Positions 34,730 to 44,870 of a stretch of 64,000 nt of DNA are shown piece by piece (within the stretch, counting starts at the first letter, position 1; each line of letters opens with the position of its first letter). Below the pieces are notes generated by a model. That model did not search any database. It saw nothing but the letters and a program-made list of their open reading frames with translations, and was not told the DNA's origin. The stretch covers positions 50,161,521 to 50,225,520 of the forward strand of contig NC_083587.1 of NCBI RefSeq assembly GCF_027579695.1, given 5' to 3'. This DNA is from Neoarius graeffei (Eukaryota; Chordata; Actinopteri; Siluriformes; Ariidae). The position numbers and the translations under genes are program-made.

Positions 34730-35790
34730 GTCAAGAGCTTCAGTTTACAAAAAAGAAAACATGAGAATTGAACAAAATGGAAGAATTTGAAAAATGTGAT
34801 CTCAGTAACTTTGACTGTAGGATGGTTGTTGGGTGCAAGACCGGTAATTTCCGAAATCACTGGGTTAAAAGTTCCTGGAACCTAAGAATAGTGGGGGGAA
34901 AAAACCCACCTAGCAAATGACAATTCTGAGGGTGGATACACTTTGTTGATGAGAGAGGTCAGACGAGAATGGCTAGACTGGTTTGAGCTGACAGGAAGGC
35001 TACAGTAAAGCTAAGGTCTCACATAACCAGAAGATGCTGGTAGGTGATTTTGAGCCTTCTGAGGGTCAACCAGCACACGTTCTGGGCCATTCTGTTGGAA
35101 TATGTGAGAGCCGGGAAGCTACCTTGACAACCAAGAGGGTGTAGCTTCCATCCCTGGAAAGTTTGGTCGTGTTGAAAATTGCTGTGGGTCATCTGTCGCA
35201 ACCATGAAGGCATCCGTGAGCATCCTTGAGGCATAAGTGAGGCTTACCTGGACTACCAGGGGTTACCGTAGCATTCCATCACAACCATTGAGCTCAAAAT
35301 ATTCACAGAACAATGTTCTGCAGAAAGCAAAATGTTTGCCTCGGGGGTGTGGCTTATTTCATTTTGCCATGACCATGCCGTACTATAGCCCTGAAAACCC
35401 TATATACTGCTGTCATTGCTGTAAGGCCATATGTTGCTATACGTTGCTGTTGCCATTGGCTTCCTGACATCTACTGTCGTGGCTACAGTGGCTGCATATT
35501 TGCTCCAACTATATTATGTGACGGATCATCTCCAAAATCTGCTGGAATGGCCATGGTAGCCCCAGCCATGGTTCTCATGGATCAACCAGCTATGTGAGAC
35601 CTTAGCTTAGCTCAAATAATCACTCTTTACAGCCATGGTGAGCAGAAAAGCCTCTCAAAATGCATAAAACATTGACTCCTAAGATGGATGAGCTGCAACA
35701 GCTGAAGATCATATCAGGTTCCACTCCTGTCAGGCAAGACCAGGAATCTGAGGCTCCAGTAGGCACTTGGCTCACCCAGGCAACATTTGC
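34730..35790 (-). mobile_element. Diverged CACTCACYGGCC-family MITE remnant, split by another element
   Basis: Segments 34790-35007 and 35609-35770 follow, in order, the internal sequence of the copy at 61514-62475: AATTTGAAAAATGTGATCTC, then GAGAGAGGTCAGA, TGGTTTGAGCTG, ACTCTTTACA, GGTGAGCAGAAAAGC, and GGTTCCACTCCTG. The termini are not clear. The element at 35008-35608 separates the halves. Confidence 0.65.
35008..35608. mobile_element. 601-bp TIR element nested in a MITE
   Basis: Perfect 18-bp inverted ends AAGCTAAGGTCTCACATA (35008-35025 and 35591-35608). Continuity of the host MITE across it supports insertion. No transposase. The target duplication could not be fixed, so the superfamily is unknown. 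Confidence 0.75.
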
Positions 35791-36739
35791 CAGAACCAGA
35801 GACTTCACTAAACCTTCTTTTTCTTCATGAATGTATGTTTCATTCATTGTATTTCATTCAATATATTCAATTACAAGCAAATAATTATTTACTGGAGTCC
35901 TGAGAAAAGCTATAACCCTAAAACATAGTTTTCACCCTGGCCTGAACTATTCTTAGCTTCTGGCCATGAGAGACTCAATCAACTGTAAGAGCAATGAAGT
36001 TTACTCAAGAAGTCCATGGCCTCTGCTCTTGAGCCCATGTTCCTCGTCTTCCTCCACTTTCTGCACTGTGCTATGCAGAGGGAGGTCCTGCTTTCCCTGG
36101 CCGCCTGTGGGACCTGCTCCTTGGGCTTTTCATCAGCTGCCGCTTCTCGCCCGGCATGCAGTAATTTCATGGCTCATTGCAGGCGCTGAAAACCTTTGAA
36201 ACTGCAAATGTTAACTTTTGCCTGGCCCCGAGCCATTTAGGAAGCGATTAATTCGGCAAACAGAAGCGAGTCGGCTTTCTCCTCCCATGCCGGCGCATCC
36301 TACCCTTGCTCCTCTTCGATCTGGATTTGCATTGGCAAGATAGAAGTGTAATGACAGCTCCTGTTAATTGTGAGGGTTTTTTTCTTCTTCTTCTTTTGCT
36401 TAAAGGTAGATGTTAGTGGTTCTATGAGACGGAGGAGGATGAGTTGGGGGGTAAAGATGGAGCGAGGAAGTCAGTTAAAGTGAAAAACATGGGCAGTTGT
36501 CTTTCTTCAAATGGTTTTGGGAATGGGAGTCATACGAGTTTCCTTTAATTAACAGTTAATTAGCAGTGATGAGAAGGGCTACTTTAAAAATGCACTTGGA
36601 ATTAAGAAACTCGGCTACATCAAGCTCTGAAGCTCTCCTTCACAAAAATGTTGCTATACCACCAGCTTTGTGCCAAGAGTTTATCATGAAAAAATGTAGA
36701 GAAAAGCCAGCAAACAACTCATTTATATAACACCAGCAT
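35791..36739. other. Single-copy-looking stretch, no gene; candidate conserved non-coding DNA
   Basis: 35990-36370 is GC-richer, with CAGCTG and TTAATT motifs. Opposed frames (35966-36199 and 35979-36170) both lack domains. No repeat signature. Confidence 0.4.
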
Positions 36740-37121
36740 CTCATCACATCTCATCTCATTATCTCTAGCCACTTTATCCTGTTCTACAGGGTCATAGGCA
36801 AGCTGGAGCCTATCCCAGCTGACTACGGGCGAAAGGCGGGGTACACCCTGGACAAGTCGCCAGGTCATCACAGGGCTGACACATAGACACAGACAACCAT
36901 TCACACTCATATTCACACCTACGGTCAATTTAGAGTCACCAGTTAACCTAACCTGCATGTCTTTGCACTGTGGGAGAAACCGGAGCACCCGGAGGAAACC
37001 CACGTGGACACGGGGAGAACATGCAAACTCCGCACAGAAAGGCCCTCGTCAGCCACGGGGCTCGAACCTGGACCTTCTTGCTGTGAGGTGATAGCGCTAA
37101 CCACTACACCACCGTGCCGCC
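36740..37121 (-). mobile_element. SINE, GAGAT-tail subfamily
   Basis: A full-length reverse copy with duplication ATAACACCAGCAT (36727 and 37122). Confidence 0.9.
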
Positions 37122-37222
37122 ATAACACCAGCATGTTTATTATTAATTAATTAACAATTTATTAGTATTATTGGTGGTGGTGGTGGTGTTGCTGGTACTG
37201 CTGCTGTTGTTGTTGTCGGTAG

Positions 37223-37324
<102 letters not shown>

Positions 37325-37844
37325 TCCTTTTTTTTAACAATTATTTTTAACCACACAGCTTAACAAAATAATCAGCAGGATTTTTTTTGGATTAGCTAAC
37401 TAAGCTGCCTGCATCGCATCCATAAGAAACAATTCCACCTCATTGACTTTGAGGTTTAAATGAGAAAGGTGGCAGACAGCAATTGTTTTTCTTTTTTTTT
37501 TAATTGCCTCTTTCAGTGTCATAAAATGTTAGAGGTACATTTACAATCTTCTCAGCTCCCTCCCTTCATTTCCATTCGTTCAAACTGTAAACTCACAGGA
37601 AACTGTGAATCAGTAATCAATATCCGCTTGACCTCAAACCGCACTAGCGATTGCACTCATCCATTTACATTCATCACAGAAAATCTTGTAAAAATATTAA
37701 TTACAAGGCTTTAAAAAAAATAAAAAAATCAGGTCCCCATCAGAGAGAGCACACTTTCAATGGCAGTAATGACAAGTCAATTGACTTTCCAACCAACCAG
37801 CAACAACAACATAATTAAACGATATATAACTATATCATGATATA
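37325..37844. other. Gene-free stretch
   Basis: T-rich and A-rich runs; the frame 37460-37714 has no domain. No repeat recognised. Confidence 0.45.
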
Positions 37845-38409
37845 CACTCACCGGCCACTTTAATAGGAACTTGTTCTTGATTCTAAGATTCCTGTTCTTG
37901 GCTGCAGGAGTGGAACCCAATGTGCTCTTCTGCTGTTGCATGCTGAGATGTTTTTCTGCTCACCACGGTTGTAAAGAGTTGCTATGAGTTGCTATATCCT
38001 TCCTGGCAAAAACGCTTGAACCAATCTGGCCATTTTCTTCTGACCTCTTTTATCAACAAGGCGTTTGTTTCCACTCACGGAACTGTCGCTCACTCAATCA
38101 TTTTTTTTGTTTTCCGCACCATTGTGTGTCAACTCTAGAGACTTGTGTGTGAAAACCCCAGGAGATCAGCAGTTTCTGAAATACTCAAACCAGTCCATCT
38201 GGCTCAAACCAACACCCAAGCCACAGTGAAAGTCACAATTTGAGATCAAAATTTTTCCCATTCTGATGTTTGAAGTGAACATGAACTGAAGCTCTTGATT
38301 TGTATCTGCATGATTTGATGCATTGTGCTGCTGGCAAGGGATCGGCTGATTAGAGAACTGCATAAGACAGCAGGTAAGTGGGTGTCCCTAATAAAGTGGC
38401 CACTGAGTG
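37845..38409 (+). mobile_element. 565-bp TA-flanked MITE (CACTCACYGGCC family), complete
   Basis: The ends CACTCACCGGCCACTTTAAT and ...AAAGTGGCCACTGAGTG are inverted with few changes and flanked by TA. The inside has no transposase. A diverged relative follows directly (38410-38720, with ACGTCCAGACTGGTTCAAAC and CAACCGTGGTGAGCAAAAAA). Confidence 0.85.
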
Positions 38410-38720
38410 TATATACTGACCAGCTACTTTAATTAAAATACTCGTACATTTGCTCATTCATGCAATTTTCAAATCAGTTCTGCCTGCTGATGAGAGAGGG
38501 CAAAATAGAACGTCCAGACTGGTTCAAACTGAAAAGAAGACTCCAATAACTGCTCTTTACAACCGTGGTGAGCAAAAAAGCAGCCAAGAACAGAAATCTG
38601 AGGCTAAAGTGGGCACAGGATCACTGAACTTGGAAAAAAGACCAAGATTAACTGACGTGCTTCACCTGTATCTGAATGAAATAGAGCTCACAGGAAATGA
38701 AAGCTCACAGGAATGAAATG
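38410..38720 (-). mobile_element. Diverged MITE fragment of the same family
   Basis: It carries the internal phrases of the 61514 copy (TGATGAGAGAGGGCAAAATA, CTCTTTACAACCGTGGTGAG, ACAGAAATCTGAGG) in the orientation opposite to the neighbouring complete copy. The frame 38450-38716 is a shadow of this fragment. Confidence 0.6.
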
Positions 38721-38741
38721 AGTTGAATGAAATCAATCAAT

Positions 38742-39543
38742 GAATGAAACTAATAAGCCCAAACCTGTTCCAATATGACAATGCTCCTGTGCACAAAGCT
38801 CACAGGAAATTCACAGTTTGTGAATTCATGATGTGCCAAGGTTGGAATGGAAGGACTCAAGGGTCCTACACAGAACACTGACTTCAACCCCATTGAACTG
38901 GAACACTAACCCCAGGCCTCCTAGAAGTGTGAAGGTTATTATCATTAGCACAAAATAAATAAATCTAGAACTGGATGTTCAACAAGGCAGCACGGTGGTG
39001 TAGCAGTTAGCAGTGTTGCCTCACAGCAAGAAGGTTCTGGGTTTGAGCCCAGTGGCCGACAGGGGCCTTTCTGTGTGGAGTTTACATGTTCTCCCCGTGT
39101 CCGTGTGGGTTTCCTCGGGGTGCTCCGGTTTCCCCCACAGTCCAAAGGCATGCAGGTTAGGTTAACTGGTGGCTCTAAATTGACTGTAGGTGTGAATGTG
39201 AGTGTGAATGGTTGTTTGTCTCTATGTGTCAGCCCTGTGATGATCTGGCGACTTGTCTAGGATGTACCCTGCCTCTCGCCCATAGTCAGCTGGGATAGGC
39301 TCCAGCTTGCCTGCGACCCTGCACAGGATAAGCCGTTATGGATAATGGATGGATGGATGTTCAACAAGAACATATAGGTGTGATGATCAGGTGTCCACAA
39401 ATTTTGGCCATATAGTATATTATAATGTGGCAACAAGAACACAGACCATCCAATAATCCAAATCCAATACTTGTCAAAACCAGAGGAAGCATGGCTTGAA
39501 ATAGAAACAGGAGACAAGCGAAACAGAGGAATAGACTAGAAAC
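38742..39543. repeat. Left arm of large inverted duplication
   Basis: It pairs with 40078-41877. It consists of a decayed Tc1-like segment (coding-like FQYDNAPVHKA at about 38768 and TDFNPIEL at about 38883), a SINE, a Tc1-like terminus (GGTGTCCACAAATTTTGGCC, to 39417) and 125 bp beyond that terminus. Since the homology crosses the terminus into flanking DNA, the arms arose by duplication and not by two separate insertions. Confidence 0.85.
38986..39355 (+). mobile_element. SINE, GGAT-tail subfamily
   Basis: A full-length copy with GGAT tail and duplication GATGTTCAACAAG (about 38973 and 39356). Its twin in the right arm (40250-41243) has the same duplication, so the SINE predates the inverted duplication. 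Confidence 0.9.
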
Positions 39544-40077
39544 ATCATCAATGAGTTGAATGAAATCAATCAACGCATTCACCATTTACTAGGACGTGCC
39601 ATATGCCAGTCATCGCATCTCTAAACCACACTCCCCATGTAATTCAGAGATCACTGTTGTATATTCAGACAATGAAACACATTAATAAGATGTAAAAAGT
39701 CCTCAAGGCAAGCAACCAATATTGCTGTACGTTAATAATGTCAAGAGAGTGCCATTGTTTCTGTAATTAGTGGCTGGTGCTATAAATGAAGTGTCAGTAT
39801 TGAAGCACTTCTGTCAACAAACACTTGGTTTATGTCCAAACACAATTGTTCTGTTGTCAAGACCCTATTACACTCCTCAGTGTGTGAAATGTTACATTAC
39901 ACTTTATTATTATGTGTAACTCTTAGCCCTTCTGCGCACATATTCATGATATACTGTAATTCTTTATTTTGAATAACTCATTACTATAGTTACATTGTTT
40001 AATTAATACTGCAGTAGTTCATCCCAGACTGTGAGGATATATTTGAGTGTTTCTAGAGTCCAGGTGCTAGTTTCCAC
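39544..40077. other. Spacer of the inverted duplication
   Basis: About 530 bp of AT-rich DNA between the arms, without gene or repeat signature. Confidence 0.6.
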
Positions 40078-40460
40078 GTTTCTAGTCTATTCCTCTGTTT
40101 CACTTGTTTCCTCTTTCTATTTCAAGCCATGCTTCCTCTAGTTTTGACAAGTATTGGAGTTGGATTATTGAATGGTCTGTGTTCTTGTTGCCACATTATA
40201 AAATTTGTGGACACCTGATCATCACACCCACATGTTCTTGTTGAACATCCATCCATCCATTATCCATAACGGCTTATCCTGTGCAGGGTCGCGGGCAAGC
40301 TGGAGCCTATCCCAGCTGACTATGGGTGAGAGGCGGGGTACACCCTGGACAAGTCGCCAGATCATCGCAGGGCTGACACATAGAGACAAACAACCATTCA
40401 CACTCACATTCACACCTACAGTATGGTCAATTTAGAGCCACCAATTAGCCTAACCTGCAT

Positions 40461-41070
40461 AGCCTGGGCCCGCCCATCCTAAGCGTGACGCAACACGAGG
40501 CCCTGTTGCGAGCTTAGCCTGGCCAGGCAAGCTATCTCCAGCTCTTCCAAGCTCCCGAAAAATCGGGAACCACTCAACTTTGAGCATTTCCAACGGCCCT
40601 GGGTAGAGGCGTGTTCAAGGCACTGACGTAGTAGAACTGCGACCGGAAGCCATAGATTGTTTACAGAATCTATGCCGGAAGCGCTTCATTCACATCACGA
40701 ACATGAAGCAGCGGCAAGCCTTTGACACAGCGGTAGATGCTGTATTGAAAGCATTCAATGGGAAGTTCTCATTGAAAATGGAGCAAAGAGCAGCCCTGGA
40801 GGTATTTATTGAAAGGAAGGACGCTTTCGCCTTGCTTCCGACCGGCTTCGGTAAGAGTTTAATCTACCAGTTAGCCCCATCGCGTCGCATACATCAGAGG
40901 AAAGAGTGATGTGATTGGTTTAAGCTTCGTCACAGCCTTTTCTGGCTTCGACCAGTAGCAAACTGAGGCATTTCAGGGAGGCGGGTCAACCACGCGCTCT
41001 GGGAAACGGTTTGGCTTAATATCTTGGCCAGACCAATAGCTCGTAGAGCTTTGTCGCGTTAGCCAGACTA
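40461..41070 (+). mobile_element. 610-bp insert carrying a RecQ-like helicase fragment
   Basis: It interrupts the SINE and is flanked by TAACCTGCAT (40451 and 41071), a 10-bp duplication. The ends are only weakly inverted (TAGCCTGG / TAGTCTGG). It encloses the helicase fragment at 40703-40909. The class of the element is unknown to me. Confidence 0.7.
40703..40909 (+). pseudogene. RecQ-like helicase N-terminal fragment
   Basis: The 68-residue frame has FSLKMEQRAALEVFIERKDA followed by ALLPTGFGKSLIYQLAP. The PTGFGKS is helicase motif I (Walker A), and the preceding Q-containing stretch fits motif 0 of RecQ-family DNA helicases. Only these two motifs are present; motifs Ia-VI are missing. Many fish genomes carry dispersed RecQ-like genes tied to transposons, and this is best read as a captured or transposon-borne piece. 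It is far too short to act as a helicase. Confidence 0.7.
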
Positions 41071-41313
41071 TAACCTGCATGTCTTTGAACTGCGGGGGAA
41101 ACCGGAGCACCCGGAGGAAACCCACGCAGACAAGGGGAGAACATGCAAACTCCACACAGAAAAGCCCCTGTCGGCCACTGGGCTCAAACCCAGAACCTTC
41201 TTGCTGTGAGGCAACACTGCCAACTGCTACACCACCGTGCCGCCTTGTTGAACATCCAATTCCAGATTTATTTATTTTGTGCTAATGATAATAACCTTCA
41301 CACTTCTAGGAGG

Positions 41314-41687
41314 CGGGTGGCACGGTGGTGTAGTGGTTAGCGCTGTCGCCTCACAGCAAGAAGGTCCGGGTTCGAGCCCCGTGGCCAACGAGGGCCTTTC
41401 TGTGTGGAGTTTGCATATTCTCCCCGTGTCCGCGTGGGTTTCCTCCGGGTGCTCCGGTTTCCCTCACAGTCCAAAGACATGCAGGTTAGGTTAACTGGTG
41501 GCTCTAAATTGACCGTAGGTGTGAATGTGAGTGTGAATGGTTGTCTGTGTCTATGTGTCAGCCCTGTGATGACCTGGCGACTTGTCCAGGGTGTACCCCG
41601 CCTTTCGCCCGTAGTCAGCTGGGATAGGCTCCAGCTTGCCTGCGACCCTGTAGAACAGGATAAAGCGGCTAGAGATAATGAGATGAG
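41314..41687 (+). mobile_element. SINE, GAGAT-tail subfamily
   Basis: A full-length copy with duplication ACTTCTAGGAGG (41302 and 41688). The matching site in the left arm is empty (CCTCCTAGAAGTG at about 38916), so it arrived after the inverted duplication. Confidence 0.9.
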
Positions 41688-41877
41688 ACTTCTAGGAGGC
41701 CTGGGGTGCAGTCAGTATTCCAGTTCAATGGGGTTGAAGTCAGTGTTCTGTGTAGGACCCTTGAGTCCTTCCATTCCAACCTTGGCACATCATGAATTCA
41801 CAAACTGTGAATTTCTTGTGAGCTTTGTGCACAGGAGCATTGTCATATTGGAACAGGTTTGGGCCTATTCGTTTCAC

Positions 41878-42513
41878 TGAAGGGAAATTGTAATGCTTCA
41901 GCATACAAAGACATTCTATACAATTATGTGCTCCAAACTTTGTAGCAACAGTTTAAGGAAGAACCACATATGGATCTGGTGATCAGATGTCTACATACTT
42001 TTGGCCACATAGTGTGTGTATAATATAAAGAATAAAATACATATTTTGTGTGGCCTGTCTAGTTAGTTGGAGCAGTTGTTAAGAGTAGACACAACGTTGT
42101 TAACCCCTGCTTAAATACTTCTTTTCCAATGTGAACAAACATGCTGTGCTGGATCAAGTGCTATTTTACATGGATGGAAGCCATATTGTTAAATTTACAC
42201 AAATTTGTGTTGATGTATTGATTAGCATCCTAATTACAGCTAGGACTCTCCATGCAGCAATATCATACCAACAAACTAGACTCAAATTAGATGTTCATTT
42301 GAGTATATCTGAATTTCAGGGTCATAAAGCTCTCTGTGGTGCTGGACTTCAATCTCATGTTATATCAGACAAATTGAAAGTCCAAGGACAAAATCATGTG
42401 CAGCAAAGATATGCCTCTATTTGTCGCATACTTTTCCATAAGCATGTAAGTCTGTCACTACATCGGAGGTCTGAATACATTAATTTTGTTGCTTTTAGGA
42501 CAAAACATCTTGA
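41878..42513. other. Tc1-like terminus and gene-free stretch
   Basis: To 42012 the sequence continues the decayed Tc1-like segment. After that the frame 42131-42544 (137 aa) runs through AT-rich DNA into the SINE and has no recognisable domain. I do not support it as a gene. Confidence 0.5.
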
Positions 42514-42891
42514 GCTAGGGGCAGCACGGTGGTGTAGTGGTTAGCACTGTTGTCTCACAGCAAGAAGGTTCTGGGTTCGAGCCCAGTGGCCGACGGGGGC
42601 CTTTCTATGTGGAGTTTGCATGTTCTCCCCGTGTCTGTGTGGGTCTCCTCCAGGTGCTCCGGTTTCCCCCACAGTCCAAAGACATGCAGGTTAGGCTAAT
42701 TGGTGGCTCTAAATTGACCGTAGGTGTGAGTGTGAATGGTTGTTTGTCTCTATGTGTCAGTCATGCGATGATCTGGTGACTTGTCCACGGTGTACCCCAC
42801 CTCTCACCCATAGTCAGCTGGGATAGGCTCCAGCTTGCCAGTGACCCTGTACAGGATAAGCGGTTATGGATAATAATGGATGGATGGGCAT
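42514..42891 (+). mobile_element. SINE, GGAT-tail subfamily
   Basis: A full-length copy with duplication ACATCTTGA (42505 and 42892). Confidence 0.9.
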
Positions 42892-43080
42892 ACATCTTGA
42901 ACAAGAAGGGCACTCGGTAGAGTGCATATCTCCATCAAGCCACATATTATCAAAATCAAATCATTTGAAGCTAGGATAATACTGAAGTTGTCCACCAAAT
43001 TTCATCTAAATCCATTTACTACTTTTTGAGTTATGTTGGGAACAGACAAAAAAAAAAAAACAACAACTTTGATCCACATA

Positions 43081-44685
43081 CAGTGGGGCAAAAAAGTATT
43101 TAGTCAGTCACCAATTGTGCAAGTTCTCCCACTTAAAAAGATGAGAGAGGCCTGTCATTTTCATCATAGGTATACCTCAACTATGAGAGACAGAATGAGA
43201 AACAAAAATCCAGAAAATCACATTGTCTGATTTTTAAAGAATTTATTTGCAAATTATGGTGGAAAATAAGTATTTGGTCAATAACAAAAGTTCATCTCAA
43301 TACTTTGTTATATACCCTTTGTTGGCAATGACAGAGGTCAAACATTTTCTGTAAGTCTTCACAAGGTTTTCACACACTGTTGCTGGTATTTTGGCCCATT
43401 CCTCCATGCAGATCTCCTCTAGAGCAGTGATGTTTTGGGGCTGTCGCTGGGCAACACGGACTTTCAACTCCCTCCAAAGATTTTCTATGGGGTTGAGATC
43501 TGGAGACTGGCTAGGCCACTCCAGGACCTTGAAATGCTTCTTACAAAGCCACTCCTTCGTTGCCCGAGTGGTGCGTTTGGGATCATTGTCATGCTGAAAG
43601 ACCCAGCCACATTTCATCTTCAATGCCCTTGCTGATGGAAGGAGGTTTTCACTCAAACTCTCACGATACATGGCCCCATTCATTCTTTCCTTTACACGGA
43701 TCAATCGTCCTGGTCACTTTGCAGAAAAACAGCCCCAAAGCATGATGTTTCCCTCCCCATGCTTCACAGTAGGTATGATGTTCTTTGGATGCAACTCCGC
43801 ATTCTTTTTCCTCCAAACACAACAAGTTGAGTTTTTACCAAAAAGTTCTATTTTGATTTCGTCTGACCATATGACATTCTCCCAATCCTCTTCTGGATCA
43901 TCCAAATGCTCTCAAGCAAACTTCAGACGGGCCTGGACATGTACTGGCTTAAGCAGGGGGACACATCTGGCACTGCAGGATTTGAGTCCCTGGCGGCGTA
44001 GTGTGTTACTGATGGTAGCCTTTGTTACTTTGGTCCCAGCTCTCTGCAGGTCATTCACTAGGTCCCCCTGTGTGGTTCTGGGATTTTTGCTCACCGTTCT
44101 TGTGATCATTTTGACCCCACGGGGTGAGATCTTGCGTGGAGCCCCAGATCGAGGGAGATTATCAGTGGTCTTGTATGTCTTCCATTTTCTAATAATTGCT
44201 CCCATAGTTGATTTCTTCACACCAAGCTGCTTACCTATTGCAGATTCAGTCTTCCCAGCCTGGTGCAGGTCTACAATTTTGTTTCTGGTGTCTTTTGACA
44301 GCTCTTTGGTCTTGGCCATAGTGGAGTTTGGATTGTGACTGTTTGAGGTTGTGGACAGGTGTCTTTTATACTGATAACAAGTTCAAACAGGTGCCATTAA
44401 TACAGGTAACGAGTGGAGGACAGAAGAGCCTCTTAAAGAAGAAGTTACAAGTCTGTGAGAGCCAGAAATCTTGCTTGTTTGTAGGTGACCAAATACTTAT
44501 TTTACCGAGGAATTTACCAATTAATTCATTAAAAATCCTACAATGTGATTTCCTGGATTCTTTCCCCCCATTCTGTCTTTCATAGTTGAAGTGTACCTAT
44601 GATGAAAATTACAGGCCTCTCTCATCTTTTTAAGTGGGAGAACTTGCACAATTGGTGGCTGACTAAATACTTTTTTGCCCCACTG
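43081..44685 (-). mobile_element. Tc1-like transposon (CAGTGGGGCAAAAAAGTATT ends)
   Basis: A 1605-bp element with long inverted repeats beginning CAGTGGGGCAAAAAAGTATT, flanked by TA (43079 and 44686). It holds one transposase gene on the minus strand. It is a different Tc1 lineage from those at 4037 and 53622. Confidence 0.95.
43297..44319 (-). pseudogene. Tc1-like DD34E transposase with two stops
   Basis: The frame runs without shift from the MAKTKE start at 44319 to the stop at 43297, about 340 codons, the normal Tc1 length. Two premature TGA codons occur, at 43912 (after RLKFA) and 43714 (after FSAK). The N-terminal ~110 residues have the paired-type helix-turn-helix units and the linker [13 protein letters not shown]. 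The catalytic signature is complete: WSDE, QHDNDPK and NPIENLW, with 34 residues between the second D and the E. Two point changes separate it from an open gene, so it is a fairly young but inactive copy. The long antisense frame 43670-44338 is a shadow. Confidence 0.93.
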
Positions 44686-44870
44686 TACATATCTGGATTT
44701 GCATCAAAGTCTAATCAGTTGTTCCTTGGCCCACATGGCTCACCTTTCCTTAAAATTTCATCAAAATTTGTTCACTACTTTTTGAGTTACATTGGGAACA
44801 GTCAAACAAACAAATAAACAAACGGAAGCAAAAACATAACCTCCTGCAGCACAGTTGGTAGAGGTAATGA

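Larger units (their letters stand above)
40250..41243 (-). mobile_element. SINE, GGAT-tail subfamily, split by insertion
   Basis: SINE parts at 40250-40460 and 41071-41243 join when the 610-bp insert is removed. The outer duplication CTTGTTGAACATC (40237 and 41244) is the inverse of that of the left-arm SINE. Confidence 0.9.
40078..41877. repeat. Right arm of large inverted duplication
   Basis: The inverse of 38742-39543, about 93 percent alike by eye over the 125-bp outer part. It has grown by an element inserted in its SINE (40461-41070) and by a second SINE (41314-41687). Beyond 41877 the Tc1-like segment continues to another terminus (41979-42012, GTGATCAGATGTCTACATAC), which the left arm lacks. 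Confidence 0.85.
42901..44870 (-). repeat. CCTCCACCAAG-type repeat split by a Tc1-like element
   Basis: The halves 42905-43080 and 44686-44870 read through when the transposon is removed (GATCCACATA | CATATCTGGATTTGCATC). They resemble 30375-30700. Confidence 0.7.

Noticed and set aside
42131-42544. A 137-aa plus-strand frame
   Set aside because: It ends inside a SINE and has no domain or splice context; probably chance in AT-rich DNA.
43670-44338. A 222-aa frame on the plus strand
   Set aside because: It is antisense to a recognisable Tc1 transposase and has no domain of its own.
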